21,623 nt of DNA from Desulfuromonadales bacterium (lineage in GTDB: Bacteria > Desulfobacterota > Desulfuromonadia > Desulfuromonadales > BM103). The stretch lies in the NCBI GenBank assembly GCA_029859485.1, contig JAOUDB010000010.1:1-21623 (forward strand), read 5' to 3'. Under the pieces are notes generated by a model. The model did no database searches. It was not told where the DNA came from and saw only the letters and a program-made list of their open reading frames with translations. Positions 1 to 7,406 of this stretch are shown piece by piece; position 1 is the stretch's first letter, and every line of letters starts with the position of its first letter. The translations under genes were made by a program, and so were the position numbers.

Positions 1-348
1 TGCATTCGGGGCATTTGCGGCGGTGTTCGCCGGTGGAGTATACAGATATAGACCAACATTTAGGTCGGAGTATTCCCCCGGGAAGGCGTCCGTTCTTTGT
101 TTGAGCAACTTCTTTGCGGCTTGGAGCTTAGTCATGCCACTGTCACCAAAGGGCTCTCCCATCGAACCGGAACTATCAAACATAATGACAACGTTGTCAG
201 CGATTCGGACAAGATTTTCCACTTTATAAGCTGTTTTAACAACGTCGGTTGTGGTTATCGCTTCAACAGCTTGCACCTCTTGCACGAGCACTCCGAAGAG
301 AAGCACTGCCATAAAGGTAAAAATTATAGTTGTTGTTTTTTTCGCCAT
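1..348 (-). CDS. Secreted von Willebrand factor A domain protein, N-terminal part
   Basis: The first 116 codons of a minus-strand gene are present; the rest lies beyond the left edge. The start is ATG at 346-348, preceded by an AGGAG site 8 bases upstream. Residues 1-27 form a Sec signal peptide: a basic MAKK start, a hydrophobic stretch over about residues 8-22, and likely cleavage after VQA. A VWA domain begins near residue 50. Its metal-ion-dependent adhesion site motif, DSSGSM, is at residues 58-63, so the mature protein would act in the periplasm or on the outer surface and bind a partner through a divalent cation. The C-terminal domains are not visible, so partner and role are unknown; some family members carry an OmpA-like or other anchoring domain, which cannot be checked here. 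No clear promoter was found. A short dyad AAGGT-ATC-ACCTT lies at 414-426 upstream. Confidence 0.85.
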   Translation of the reverse strand, partial: MAKKTTTIIFTFMAVLLFGVLVQEVQAVEAITTTDVVKTAYKVENLVRIADNVVIMFDSSGSMGEPFGDSGMTKLQAAKKLLKQRTDAFPGEYSDLNVGLYLYTPPANTAANAPNA

Positions 349-553
349 TTTGTTGACTCCTAATAGTTTGTAGTAAGACTGTTTTTTTCTCTCTGGGTAA
401 TGAAGCACGATATAAGGTATCACCTTGATGTTTGGTAGCATTCTCGAAGAAAGTTTACTAAATAGGTGCGACTTATCAACAAGGGTAAATATTGAAATTT
501 GATTGCCCCTCTCTGTAGGGGGCTGTTAGGTTAAAAGTATCATTATTATTTAT

Positions 554-655
554 CCTCTCGCATTGTTTTGAAGGCTCTAAACGTACCGAACTCATCAAAC
601 CTTACGAACCCTGCAATCCAATAAAAAGCCACCAAGGATCGGTTCCGGGTGGCTA
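554..655. repeat. Dispersed repeat R1, copy 1, ending in a hairpin
   Basis: This copy matches 3654-3754 in the same orientation. The first 10 bases (CCTCTCGCAT) are identical and the following T-rich run is nearly so. The middle has diverged. The end, from ACCCTGCA through a hairpin, is again well conserved. The hairpin arms are AGCCACC (627-633) and GGTGGCT (648-654). The second copy has GGCCACC/GGTGGCC, so its outer base pair changed on both sides and pairing was kept. Read on the minus strand, the hairpin is followed by TTTTTATT, like an intrinsic terminator. In one minus-strand frame both copies end in lysine-x-MRED-x and a stop codon, so a decayed gene end is another possibility. Confidence 0.6.
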
Positions 656-700
656 TGTTTTTAACTTACTGAATAACTCTATCAATGAGAAGCCGTTTTT

Positions 701-738
701 CTTCTCAAAAGTCGTGACTTTTGAGAAGTATTACATTT
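701..738. repeat. Repeat R2, copy 1, with a perfect 13-bp dyad
   Basis: The 38 bases match 2601-2638 at 31 positions in the same orientation with no gaps. This copy contains a perfect inverted repeat: CTTCTCAAAAGTC at 701-713, GT as spacer, GACTTTTGAGAAG at 716-728, followed by TATTACATTT. The copy downstream of the porin keeps the outer arms (TTCTC/GAGAA) but is degenerate inside. No T-run follows on either strand, so it is not a typical terminator. It could be an operator, a REP-like element, or the end of a former mobile unit. Confidence 0.6.
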
Positions 739-799
739 ATCTAAGTGTGACTGTAAATCCTATGTTGAGCCTTGTATATCACTCCCCATTGAAATCAAA

Positions 800-825
800 A
801 AGTCAGCCCGAAAAGAGGCTGACTT
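800..825. terminator. Bidirectional intrinsic-terminator-like hairpin with no obvious upstream gene
   Basis: AAGTCAGCC (800-808) pairs perfectly with GGCTGACTT (817-825) around an 8-base loop. On the minus strand the stem runs into TTTTTGATTTC; on the plus strand into ATTTATT. No gene ends nearby on either strand, so either it ends an unrecognised transcript or it insulates the porin promoter from upstream transcription. Confidence 0.55.
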
Positions 826-860
826 ATTTATTGAGTGATGTAAAGGTGATGCCATTGAAC

Positions 861-888
861 TTGCCGTCAGACAGTCATCCGTTAAAAT
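861..888 (+). promoter_or_regulatory. Candidate sigma-70 promoter of the porin gene
   Basis: TTGCCG (861-866) and TAAAAT (883-888) are separated by 16 bases. The -10 matches consensus at five of six positions and the -35 at four of six. Transcription would start near 895, leaving a leader of about 70 bases before the porin ATG at 967. Assigned by eye only. Confidence 0.4.
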
Positions 889-966
889 GTACCGAGTGTT
901 TGTTGTTTTGATAAAAGGCTGTATCAAGCCAATTTTTAATCTGCGGGTTTTTATAGAGGAGGCCCT

Positions 967-2307
967 ATGGAAAACAAGACGCAAAACCAATTACTAGAAG
1001 ACGCTCGTTCACTTCTGGGAGCCGTTGTACAATCCCTGTTACCCTGTCTGGTAATTACCGGACTTTTACTCGCCAGCTCGATTCAGCCTGTTTCGGCGGC
1101 CGGCATCGAGGAGAGGCTTGAGGCACTTGAACAGCTCCTCCAGCAAGAGCGGGAGAAAAACGAAGCCCAGGCCCGGACTATAGAACAACTTCAGAAACAA
1201 CTGAATGCGATAGAAGTGCCAACAACAGAGTCTGCCAGCGTTGCAGTCCAGGATACTGCGGCACCGGCCAAACCCGCGGTTCAGTCAGGTAACGATAAAG
1301 TCAGTGTTAAGTTGTATGGTCAACTCAATCGTGGTGTGCTGATAGCGGATGACGGTGACAGCACCAAGACCTACCAGGTGGACAACGACAACTCATCGAC
1401 GCGTATCGGCCTGTTGGGTTCGATCAAGCCTAACGAGGGCTGGGGGATCGGCACCAAGTTCGAGGTCGAATTCGAATCGAACTCCAGTTCTGCTGTCAAC
1501 CAGGATGAGCAAAACGGGGTTGGCGGCGACAACTTCCATGAACGCTGGGTGGAGATTTTCATCCAATCCCCCTACGGCAAACTCTCACTGGGTCAGGGTG
1601 ATACGGCATCCAACAACACTTCAGAGGTTGACCTCTCTGGAACCACGGTGGCCGGTTACTCCGATTTCAACGCCGTGGCCGGTGGCATATTCTTTTATGA
1701 TGACGAAACCAAAGATCTCTCGGGCACCAAGCCGAAGGATGTTTTCAGCAATTTCGACGGTCTCAGTCGCGACGACCGGATTCGCTATGACACTCCGGAA
1801 TGGAACGGCCTGAGCTTCGCCACTTCGGCAATCTCCGGCGGCGGCGGTGACGTGGCCCTGCTTTACACCTACAAAAATGACAAGTTCAAGCTGGCCGCTA
1901 AAACAGCCTATTCCAACCCCGGGAGCACCTCCGATACAATCGACGATACGGTGAACGGCTCGGTGTCGCTTCTTCACAGCAGCGGACTGAACCTGACTTT
2001 CGCAGGCGGAGTCCGTGATCTGAAAGATTCCGATCGAGATGACCCCTCGTTTTTCTACACTAAGTTAGGTTATCGAACGTCCGTCTGTAAGCTTGGCGAT
2101 ACGGCATTTTCCATCGATTACGGTATTAACGATGATGTCAAAGTTGATGGTGATGAAGCAAAATCTTTCGGCGCCCAACTCGTGCAGTATATTGACAATT
2201 GGGCGACCGAGTTCTACCTGAGCTTCCGCAACTACGACCTTGATCGTTCCGGTGCCGATTATGAGGATATCAACGCCTTGTTGTCTGGCCTGCGGGTCAA
2301 GTTTTAG
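967..2307 (+). CDS. Outer-membrane porin with N-terminal coiled coil
   Basis: A 446-residue porin that would form a water-filled channel for small solutes in the outer membrane. After an unusually long, polar N-terminus (residues 1-20) comes a hydrophobic signal segment ending PVSA-AG near residue 45. Residues about 46-82 are a heptad-rich coiled coil (LEALEQLLQQ, IEQLQKQL), as in trimeric porins whose coil helps trimerise or reach toward the peptidoglycan. The barrel begins at VSVKLYGQLNRGVL and includes the DNDNSSTRIG stretch typical of the Gram-negative porin (Porin_4/OmpC-like) family. It ends in LRVKF, the terminal phenylalanine expected for BAM-dependent insertion. The ribosome site GAGGAGG (956-962) is only four bases from the ATG, rather close. 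No later in-frame start keeps the signal peptide. A small lipoprotein gene follows within 30 bases. The substrate cannot be told from sequence. Confidence 0.88.
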   Translation: MENKTQNQLLEDARSLLGAVVQSLLPCLVITGLLLASSIQPVSAAGIEERLEALEQLLQQEREKNEAQARTIEQLQKQLNAIEVPTTESASVAVQDTAAPAKPAVQSGNDKVSVKLYGQLNRGVLIADDGDSTKTYQVDNDNSSTRIGLLGSIKPNEGWGIGTKFEVEFESNSSSAVNQDEQNGVGGDNFHERWVEIFIQSPYGKLSLGQGDTASNNTSEVDLSGTTVAGYSDFNAVAGGIFFYDDETKDLSGTKPKDVFSNFDGLSRDDRIRYDTPEWNGLSFATSAISGGGGDVALLYTYKNDKFKLAAKTAYSNPGSTSDTIDDTVNGSVSLLHSSGLNLTFAGGVRDLKDSDRDDPSFFYTKLGYRTSVCKLGDTAFSIDYGINDDVKVDGDEAKSFGAQLVQYIDNWATEFYLSFRNYDLDRSGADYEDINALLSGLRVKF

Positions 2308-2335
2308 GCAGCCGGTTATGGAGTGTCTTTCGAGA

Positions 2336-2533
2336 ATGACTATCAAACTCTGCCTGGTCGTGACGGCCCTAATCCTCGCTAGTTGCGGCGGTGGGTCGCA
2401 GTCGTATGAATACCATGCTGCTGATGATCCACTGCCCGGTCCCGGACTCTTCTCCGGACCGGATGGGACCTTTACAATTTACCAAAGTATGGAGGAGAAA
2501 GAGGCTGTGGATAAAGAGTCCTCAAATCGGTGA
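2336..2533 (+). CDS. Small lipoprotein downstream of the porin
   Basis: A 65-residue protein with a clear lipoprotein signal: MTIK start, hydrophobic core, and lipobox L-A-S-C with Cys at residue 17, followed by GGGSQS. The mature part is only about 49 residues, rich in Pro, Gly, Asp and Glu, with the phrase GPGLFSGPDGTFTIY and an acidic, charged tail. It lies 28 bases after the porin stop codon on the same strand and is probably cotranscribed. ATG at 2336 gives a classical lipoprotein N-terminus. An in-frame ATG at 2318 would add six residues (MECLSR) and cannot be excluded; neither start has a strong ribosome site (GGAG at 2320-2323 is 12 bases before ATG 2336). I do not recognise a named family. 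A role as an outer-membrane lipoprotein partnering the porin is inference from position only. Confidence 0.65.
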   Translation: MTIKLCLVVTALILASCGGGSQSYEYHAADDPLPGPGLFSGPDGTFTIYQSMEEKEAVDKESSNR

Positions 2534-2600
2534 TCCAGTATCCTTATTGCGAAGCGCTCATCAGAGTATCTAACAGGTCAAAAACGGCTAAATGAGGATG

Positions 2601-2638
2601 ATTCTCGAAAATCCTGAGTTATGAGAAGAATTACATTT
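2601..2638. repeat. Repeat R2, copy 2
   Basis: The 38 bases match 701-738 at 31 positions without gaps, in the same orientation. The outer arms TTCTC and GAGAA and the trailing ATTACATTT are conserved, while the inner dyad is broken. It sits in the 196-base gap between the convergent lipoprotein and marC-like genes, where I see no convincing terminator. With copy 1 it brackets the porin-lipoprotein pair. Confidence 0.6.
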
Positions 2639-2729
2639 GATGCTCAATTCCAACATCTCAACCAATTACACACGAATATAGATACAGGGAAGAATAGCTG
2701 CCTATGAATTAATTAGGTGATTCACAATG

Positions 2730-3362
2730 TTAACTGGCCAGTCCTGGCAATAGGGCCTTGAGCCCTTCAGTCAGCATCCCCATGGCAATTGCGGCAAGAA
2801 CCAACCCCATGACTCTCGTAACAACGCCCATTCCCGACGCGCCCAATCGCCTCGAAACAGGCGTAGCGAAGCTGAACAAAATCCCACACAACACGGAAAA
2901 AAATATGATGACAGCCGAAACCTCAAGTTTACCTAGTACAGCCTGGTTTTGCTGGGCAGCGACAAGAACGGTTGCCATTGTGCCTGGTCCGGCAACCATC
3001 GGGATTGCGAGTGGCACGACCGCAATCGATTCTTGAGATTCGGATTCCTCAAGCTCTTCATCCGATTGCTTGTGTTCTGATTTATTAAAAAGCATATGCA
3101 GGCCAATGATGAGCACAATCAAGCCTCCGGCAGCGCGGAGCGAGTCGACGGTGACACCAAAGAATTTAAACAGCATTGGGCCACCCCAAGTCACAATTAG
3201 CAAGGTAATCGCGACGGCCATAGCACACGTCCAAGCAGTTCGCTTATTTTCAGAATCCGTCCGACCTGCTGTCATACCAGCAAAGACGCCAATATTGCCT
3301 AGTGGGTTCATCATGGAGAAGAGAGCTGCTGCGAAACTCGCCAGCGCTGCATGGGTAAGCAT
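2730..3362 (-). CDS. MarC family integral membrane protein
   Basis: A 210-residue inner-membrane protein with about six hydrophobic segments and the family hallmarks: an N-terminal membrane-embedded NPLGNIGVF motif (residues 19-27) and PLAIPMVAGPGTMA in the second half. A charged cytoplasmic or periplasmic loop rich in Glu/Ser/Gln (near residues 113-132) separates the two halves, as is usual in MarC proteins. The start ATG at 3360-3362 has a strong GGAGG site. The gene stands alone, convergent with the porin-lipoprotein pair. A perfect TTGACA lies upstream at 3471-3476 with TCTAAT 20 bases further on, a weak promoter candidate because of the wide spacing. MarC proteins were once linked to multiple antibiotic resistance; that link is not supported and the transport role is unknown. 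Confidence 0.88.
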   Translation of the reverse strand: MLTHAALASFAAALFSMMNPLGNIGVFAGMTAGRTDSENKRTAWTCAMAVAITLLIVTWGGPMLFKFFGVTVDSLRAAGGLIVLIIGLHMLFNKSEHKQSDEELEESESQESIAVVPLAIPMVAGPGTMATVLVAAQQNQAVLGKLEVSAVIIFFSVLCGILFSFATPVSRRLGASGMGVVTRVMGLVLAAIAMGMLTEGLKALLPGLAS

Positions 3363-3653
3363 AGAGACCTCCGTAAGAAGTGGTTATTTTGGGTTAAATA
3401 ACAGTGCCGCAGCCTTGCGAAAACACCTCACCTAACCAACAATCATTAGACACTTACATAAATAAGACATTGTCAATTTATAGTAATCACAGAGCAAGGT
3501 CAAAGAACAGATGCCTCTCTTAATTATGTTCTCGCATAGTTTCGTGGTGCTCATATTGGCCAAAATACGAAATTCTTACAGCCCCTAATATTTAAGAATG
3601 GATTTGTGGCAGATATAACGTTCAGCAGTAAAGAGGAGATATTTTTTAAAAGT

Positions 3654-3754
3654 CCTCTCGCATTTTTTTGATGATAAGAAGTGGCGTGTTTGAGGTTTTT
3701 ACTAGAAACCCTGCATTACAAGAAAGGCCACCAAGGAGCGAACCCCGGTGGCCA
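3654..3754. repeat. Dispersed repeat R1, copy 2, ending in a hairpin
   Basis: Same-orientation partner of 554-655. The shared parts are CCTCTCGCAT plus a T-rich run at the left, and ACCCTGCA through the hairpin GGCCACC (3726-3732)/GGTGGCC (3747-3753) at the right, with about 40 diverged bases between. On the minus strand the hairpin is followed by TTTCTTG. The compensated base-pair change relative to copy 1 implies that the folded form is kept. Copy 2 lies about 180 bases from tRNA-Leu. Confidence 0.6.
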
Positions 3755-3850
3755 TTAATTTATGTGTTGTTGAATGCCCTGAAATTAGCCACCCCCTCCC
3801 AGGCTTGCATGGGGTAGTTTCTTCTGACGTCTATAAAAAGTAGACCAAAC

Positions 3851-3880
3851 TTGCACCTACTCGCACCCTATCTGCACCCA
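3851..3880. repeat. Three imperfect tandem GCACC units
   Basis: The plus strand reads TTGCACCTAC, TCGCACCCTA, TCTGCACCCA in succession. The unit is about 10 bases and three copies are present. It abuts the tRNA-Leu terminator. Too short to assign; arm-type recombinase sites can look like this, but there is no integrase nearby. Confidence 0.35.
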
Positions 3881-3890
3881 GACAAAAAGA

Positions 3891-3921
3891 AAGGGCTGCA
3901 ACCAGTAAGGTTACAGCCCTT
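3891..3921 (-). terminator. Intrinsic terminator of tRNA-Leu
   Basis: On the minus strand AAGGGCTGTAACC pairs over 13 positions (one G-T) with GGTTGCAGCCCTT around a 5-base loop, followed by TCTTTTTG. It begins 10 bases after the tRNA 3' end. Confidence 0.88.
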
Positions 3922-3931
3922 ATTTAATTTA

Positions 3932-4018
3932 TGGTGCCGAAGGGGAGACTCGAACTCCCACGCCCATACGAGCACTAGACCCTGAACCTAGCGTGTCTAC
4001 CAATTCCACCACTTCGGC
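3932..4018 (-). tRNA. tRNA-Leu (anticodon CAG)
   Basis: An 87-base class II tRNA with the long variable arm expected for leucine. The acceptor stem GCCGAAG pairs with CTTCGGC, then A and an encoded CCA. The D-arm region contains GTGGTGGAATTGGTAGAC. The anticodon arm is CTAGG-TTCAGGG-TCTAG, giving anticodon CAG, which reads CTG codons. The T-arm contains GTTCGAGTC. It has its own promoter (4034-4062) and terminator (3891-3921) and lies downstream of rqcH on the same strand. A 3' end of this kind is a common integration target, but no second copy of the 3' segment was seen in the window. Confidence 0.96.
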
Positions 4019-4033
4019 ATGAAGCGAGGGCAA

Positions 4034-4062
4034 TTTATAGCAAAAGGGATAGACCAATGCAA
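4034..4062 (-). promoter_or_regulatory. Sigma-70 promoter of tRNA-Leu
   Basis: On the minus strand TTGCAT (4057-4062) and TATAAA (4034-4039) are separated by exactly 17 bases. Transcription would start around 4027, leaving a leader of about nine bases before the mature tRNA 5' end at 4018. No terminator is visible between rqcH and this promoter, so some read-through from rqcH is possible. Confidence 0.72.
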
Positions 4063-4115
4063 CAAAAAAAACTGAGGCTGGGGCTTGGGGCTGGCGGCTA
4101 GATGTAAGCTAAAAA

Positions 4116-5771
4116 TTAGTCCTCAAGCCGCCTCGGCGCGACCATCACCGTGTAATAGGAATCAACCGTGACAAGCCCTGGTCGGGCACCTTTCGGTTTC
4201 TTGACATCCCTGCCCTGCGCAACGATCACTTCAACCTTACCGTCATCCTTACCCTTTGAGTAACCGGCTGCAAAAGCAGCGGCGTAATGCAAATCCTCTT
4301 CACTCACTTTATCGGCACTGTCCCCACACTTGAGAACCAGGTGCGATCCGGGCATCGCCTTGGCGTGAAACCACAGTTCCTTTGGCCCGGTCATGTTGCG
4401 ACTGACATAATCATTGGTACGGCTGTTCTTACCCCAATAGAGTTGCCAGCCACTGGGAGAAAAAGCCTTGTAAAGCTGGTCTTCCGGTTTAACTTGTTGG
4501 CGGCGGCCAAGTTGCCCTTTGGTCTGCTTCAACATACCAGCCGTTTCCAGCTCCAATTGAACCTGGTAAAGATCGTCTCCACCCTTGGCCTCTTCGAGGG
4601 AGAGCTCAACCTGGTCCAGCCACTCCTGTTCTTCCTTCGTATCCTGCAAACGGCGGGCGTGATGATCACCAGAGCGTTTGGCTTTGCGATAAAGTTTGAA
4701 ATAATGCTCGGCGTTCTCTTGCGGTGTTGCTTTGCTATCAAGCTCAATAGTTACAGTAACAGATGGAGACTGATAGTAATCCTCCACCTCGACAGAGTCT
4801 GCGCCCCTTTTGAAGATATGCAGATTCGCCAGCAACAGATCACCGAGGATACGGAACCGCTCTGGGTCGGCCTGACGCTCGCTTTCTGCGGAGATATGCT
4901 CCAGACGCTTCGCTAGACGCTTACGTTGTTTGCTGACAACAGCTGACAAACGGGCTGTGAGATCTTTGACCGACTCACCAGCCTCTTCGGATAGGCTTGC
5001 CTCTATTAACACTGAAAGATCCTGCAAACCCTCTTCGGGCGAATCTTGCCCGGCTAACGTCAGCGGCAGCAAGCCGCTCTGCCCATCCCAGACAAGCTTT
5101 TGTGGAGAGAACCAACCCGAGGTAAAGACATCCTTTATCCTCGTAATGATTGCATCAAAAGACTGACCAGCTTGTCTTGACTGGGTTATTGCATAGGCCA
5201 GCGCAGGAGAGAACGGGGCAACATCCGCGCGACTCAGATCACCATCCTGTTCAGCTTGCTGTAATGCGTTTACAGCCTCCGGGATATCGTCAAGAAGAGA
5301 GATCCTCGGCTTTTGCTGCGGCAGCTCATAGATTTCCCCTGGCAACATCTTGCGCTTGCCCTCCTGTCTGTAAAGGAGATCAACGATACGACCGTCTTCA
5401 CCGACCAGAATCAGGTTGCCCTGAGGCCCGAAGGCTTCAAAGATCAGGTCGTAATGGACTTTTTCCGGGCCAAGGAAGGTAAAGTGGGCAATGCGATCAA
5501 ATGGCTCTGTGCGGACCTCAAGCAAATTACGCAGCCTGGCCCTTAATAGCTGACAGATCCGTGGCGGTTTGGCCGGAGCAGAATAACTTTCTCGAGTCAG
5601 ATAAAAACAGCTTCTGCCTTCAGCCTTGAAGAGTAACTGGAGCTTCTCCTGACCCGTCCAGAACTTAAGGACCAAAGTGCCGGCACCGGTCTGGACAACC
5701 TTGTCGAGCCTGCTTCTGGAGAGCTTGCGGTTGAGTTCAATCGCCATTGCCTGAAAGAGTACACTGTCCAT
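4116..5771 (-). CDS. rqcH: Rqc2 homolog RqcH (NFACT family, ribosome-associated quality control)
   Basis: A 551-residue protein of full family length. The order is an NFACT-N domain (about 1-200), a central coiled-coil region (about 260-410) rich in Lys/Arg/Glu, and an NFACT-R domain near the C-terminus. The last contains WFHAKAMPGSHLVLK, the most conserved family signature, and later KPKGARPGLVTV. In characterised bacteria RqcH binds obstructed 50S subunits with peptidyl-tRNA and recruits tRNA-Ala to add C-terminal alanine tails that mark the chain for degradation. The FDR at residues 91-93 probably corresponds to the conserved Asp-Arg pair needed for tRNA binding in the Bacillus subtilis protein; that match is inferred without an alignment. 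Older annotations call such proteins fibronectin-binding. The start ATG has a weak ribosome site, but the N-terminus fits the family. It is divergent from metY. Confidence 0.9.
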   Translation of the reverse strand: MDSVLFQAMAIELNRKLSRSRLDKVVQTGAGTLVLKFWTGQEKLQLLFKAEGRSCFYLTRESYSAPAKPPRICQLLRARLRNLLEVRTEPFDRIAHFTFLGPEKVHYDLIFEAFGPQGNLILVGEDGRIVDLLYRQEGKRKMLPGEIYELPQQKPRISLLDDIPEAVNALQQAEQDGDLSRADVAPFSPALAYAITQSRQAGQSFDAIITRIKDVFTSGWFSPQKLVWDGQSGLLPLTLAGQDSPEEGLQDLSVLIEASLSEEAGESVKDLTARLSAVVSKQRKRLAKRLEHISAESERQADPERFRILGDLLLANLHIFKRGADSVEVEDYYQSPSVTVTIELDSKATPQENAEHYFKLYRKAKRSGDHHARRLQDTKEEQEWLDQVELSLEEAKGGDDLYQVQLELETAGMLKQTKGQLGRRQQVKPEDQLYKAFSPSGWQLYWGKNSRTNDYVSRNMTGPKELWFHAKAMPGSHLVLKCGDSADKVSEEDLHYAAAFAAGYSKGKDDGKVEVIVAQGRDVKKPKGARPGLVTVDSYYTVMVAPRRLED

Positions 5772-5958
5772 CTGCTGAGATTAGAGCATATCGCTACTCA
5801 TCTGCAAGCGATCTCTTTTTTGTGCCCTAAAGAATAGTTGCGCTTTGATTCTTTCGCACCACATTGGCATGTGCATATTGATGTTAAGATGAAGGACAAG
5901 GCAAAATACAAGGCCTATATTCAACGGTAAAACACCGTAAAACACAGACATTTTCTTC

Positions 5959-5986
5959 TTGACTTAACAGATAGTTTTGTCATGAT
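5959..5986 (+). promoter_or_regulatory. Candidate promoter of metY
   Basis: TTGACT (5959-5964) is followed after 16 bases by CATGAT (5981-5986): a five-of-six -35 and a four-of-six -10. A small dyad ACGGT-AAAAC-ACCGT lies just upstream at 5924-5938 and could be an operator. No SAM riboswitch signature was seen in the 253-base divergent region. Confidence 0.35.
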
Positions 5987-6012
5987 TAAATGCTGAAATC
6001 ATTGCGGAATAA

Positions 6013-7314
<1,302 letters not shown>

Positions 7315-7370
7315 GCGCACCGTTATAGTGCCGATCCCCGCAAAGGAGAGGGCTCGGTGAAAAGGTTCAG

Positions 7371-7406
7371 AACAAAGGGACGGCTCACAATAGCGGTCCC
7401 TTTGTT
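7371..7406 (+). terminator. Intrinsic terminator after metY
   Basis: AACAAAGGGAC (7371-7381) pairs with GTCCCTTTGTT (7396-7406) in an 11-bp perfect stem with a 14-base loop, followed by ATTTGCT. It starts 57 bases after the metY stop codon. Confidence 0.75.

Larger units (their letters stand above)
349..966. other. Gene-free stretch between the VWA gene and the porin
   Basis: I see no convincing protein gene here. Small open frames (for example 714-911 plus and 760-990 minus) lack ribosome binding sites, run through hairpins and have no recognisable domain. The stretch holds the upstream regions of the two divergent flanking genes, repeat R1 (554-655), repeat R2 (701-738), a hairpin at 800-825, a small GC hairpin near 505-523, and the candidate porin promoter at 861-888. 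The number of stem-loops in 300 bases with no gene to terminate suggests either an unannotated small RNA or repeat debris. Confidence 0.6.
3363..3931. other. Gene-free stretch between marC-like gene and tRNA-Leu
   Basis: No protein gene is supported here. The stretch contains the upstream region of the marC-like gene, repeat R1 copy 2 (3654-3754), an inverted repeat AGAGGA/TCCTCT at 3632-3658 just before it, small stem-loops around 3788-3845, a short tandem GCACC motif (3851-3880), and the tRNA terminator (3891-3921). The sequence is AT-rich compared with the genes on both sides. Confidence 0.6.

Noticed and set aside
443..480. Possible third copy of repeat R2 beginning ATTCTCGA
   Set aside because: Only about the first nine bases match 2601-2638; the dyad and the ATTACATTT tail are absent.
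525..531. GTTAGGT, which fits the integron attC core pattern GTTRRRY
   Set aside because: No matching RYYYAAC core was found at a suitable distance and there is no integron integrase, so a seven-base match is chance.
714..990. Small open frames on both strands (714-911 plus, 760-990 minus)
   Set aside because: They run through the 800-825 hairpin, lack ribosome sites and show no recognisable domain; probably chance frames.
3932..4018. tRNA-Leu as an integration site with a duplicated 3' end (attL/attR)
   Set aside because: No second copy of the tRNA 3' segment and no integrase occur in the window; the scar idea is kept only as a low-weight inference.
4060..4110. Terminator between rqcH and tRNA-Leu suggested by a T-run after GC-rich sequence
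   Set aside because: The GC-rich part is a direct repeat of C-runs on the minus strand, not an inverted repeat, so it cannot form the needed stem.
4287..4916. A 209-codon plus-strand frame opposite rqcH
   Set aside because: It is antisense to a well-supported conserved gene and has no domain of its own; it reflects the codon use of rqcH.
5866..5890. Sigma-54-like GG...TTGA upstream of metY
   Set aside because: The -12 GC is missing at the required spacing from the -24 GG.
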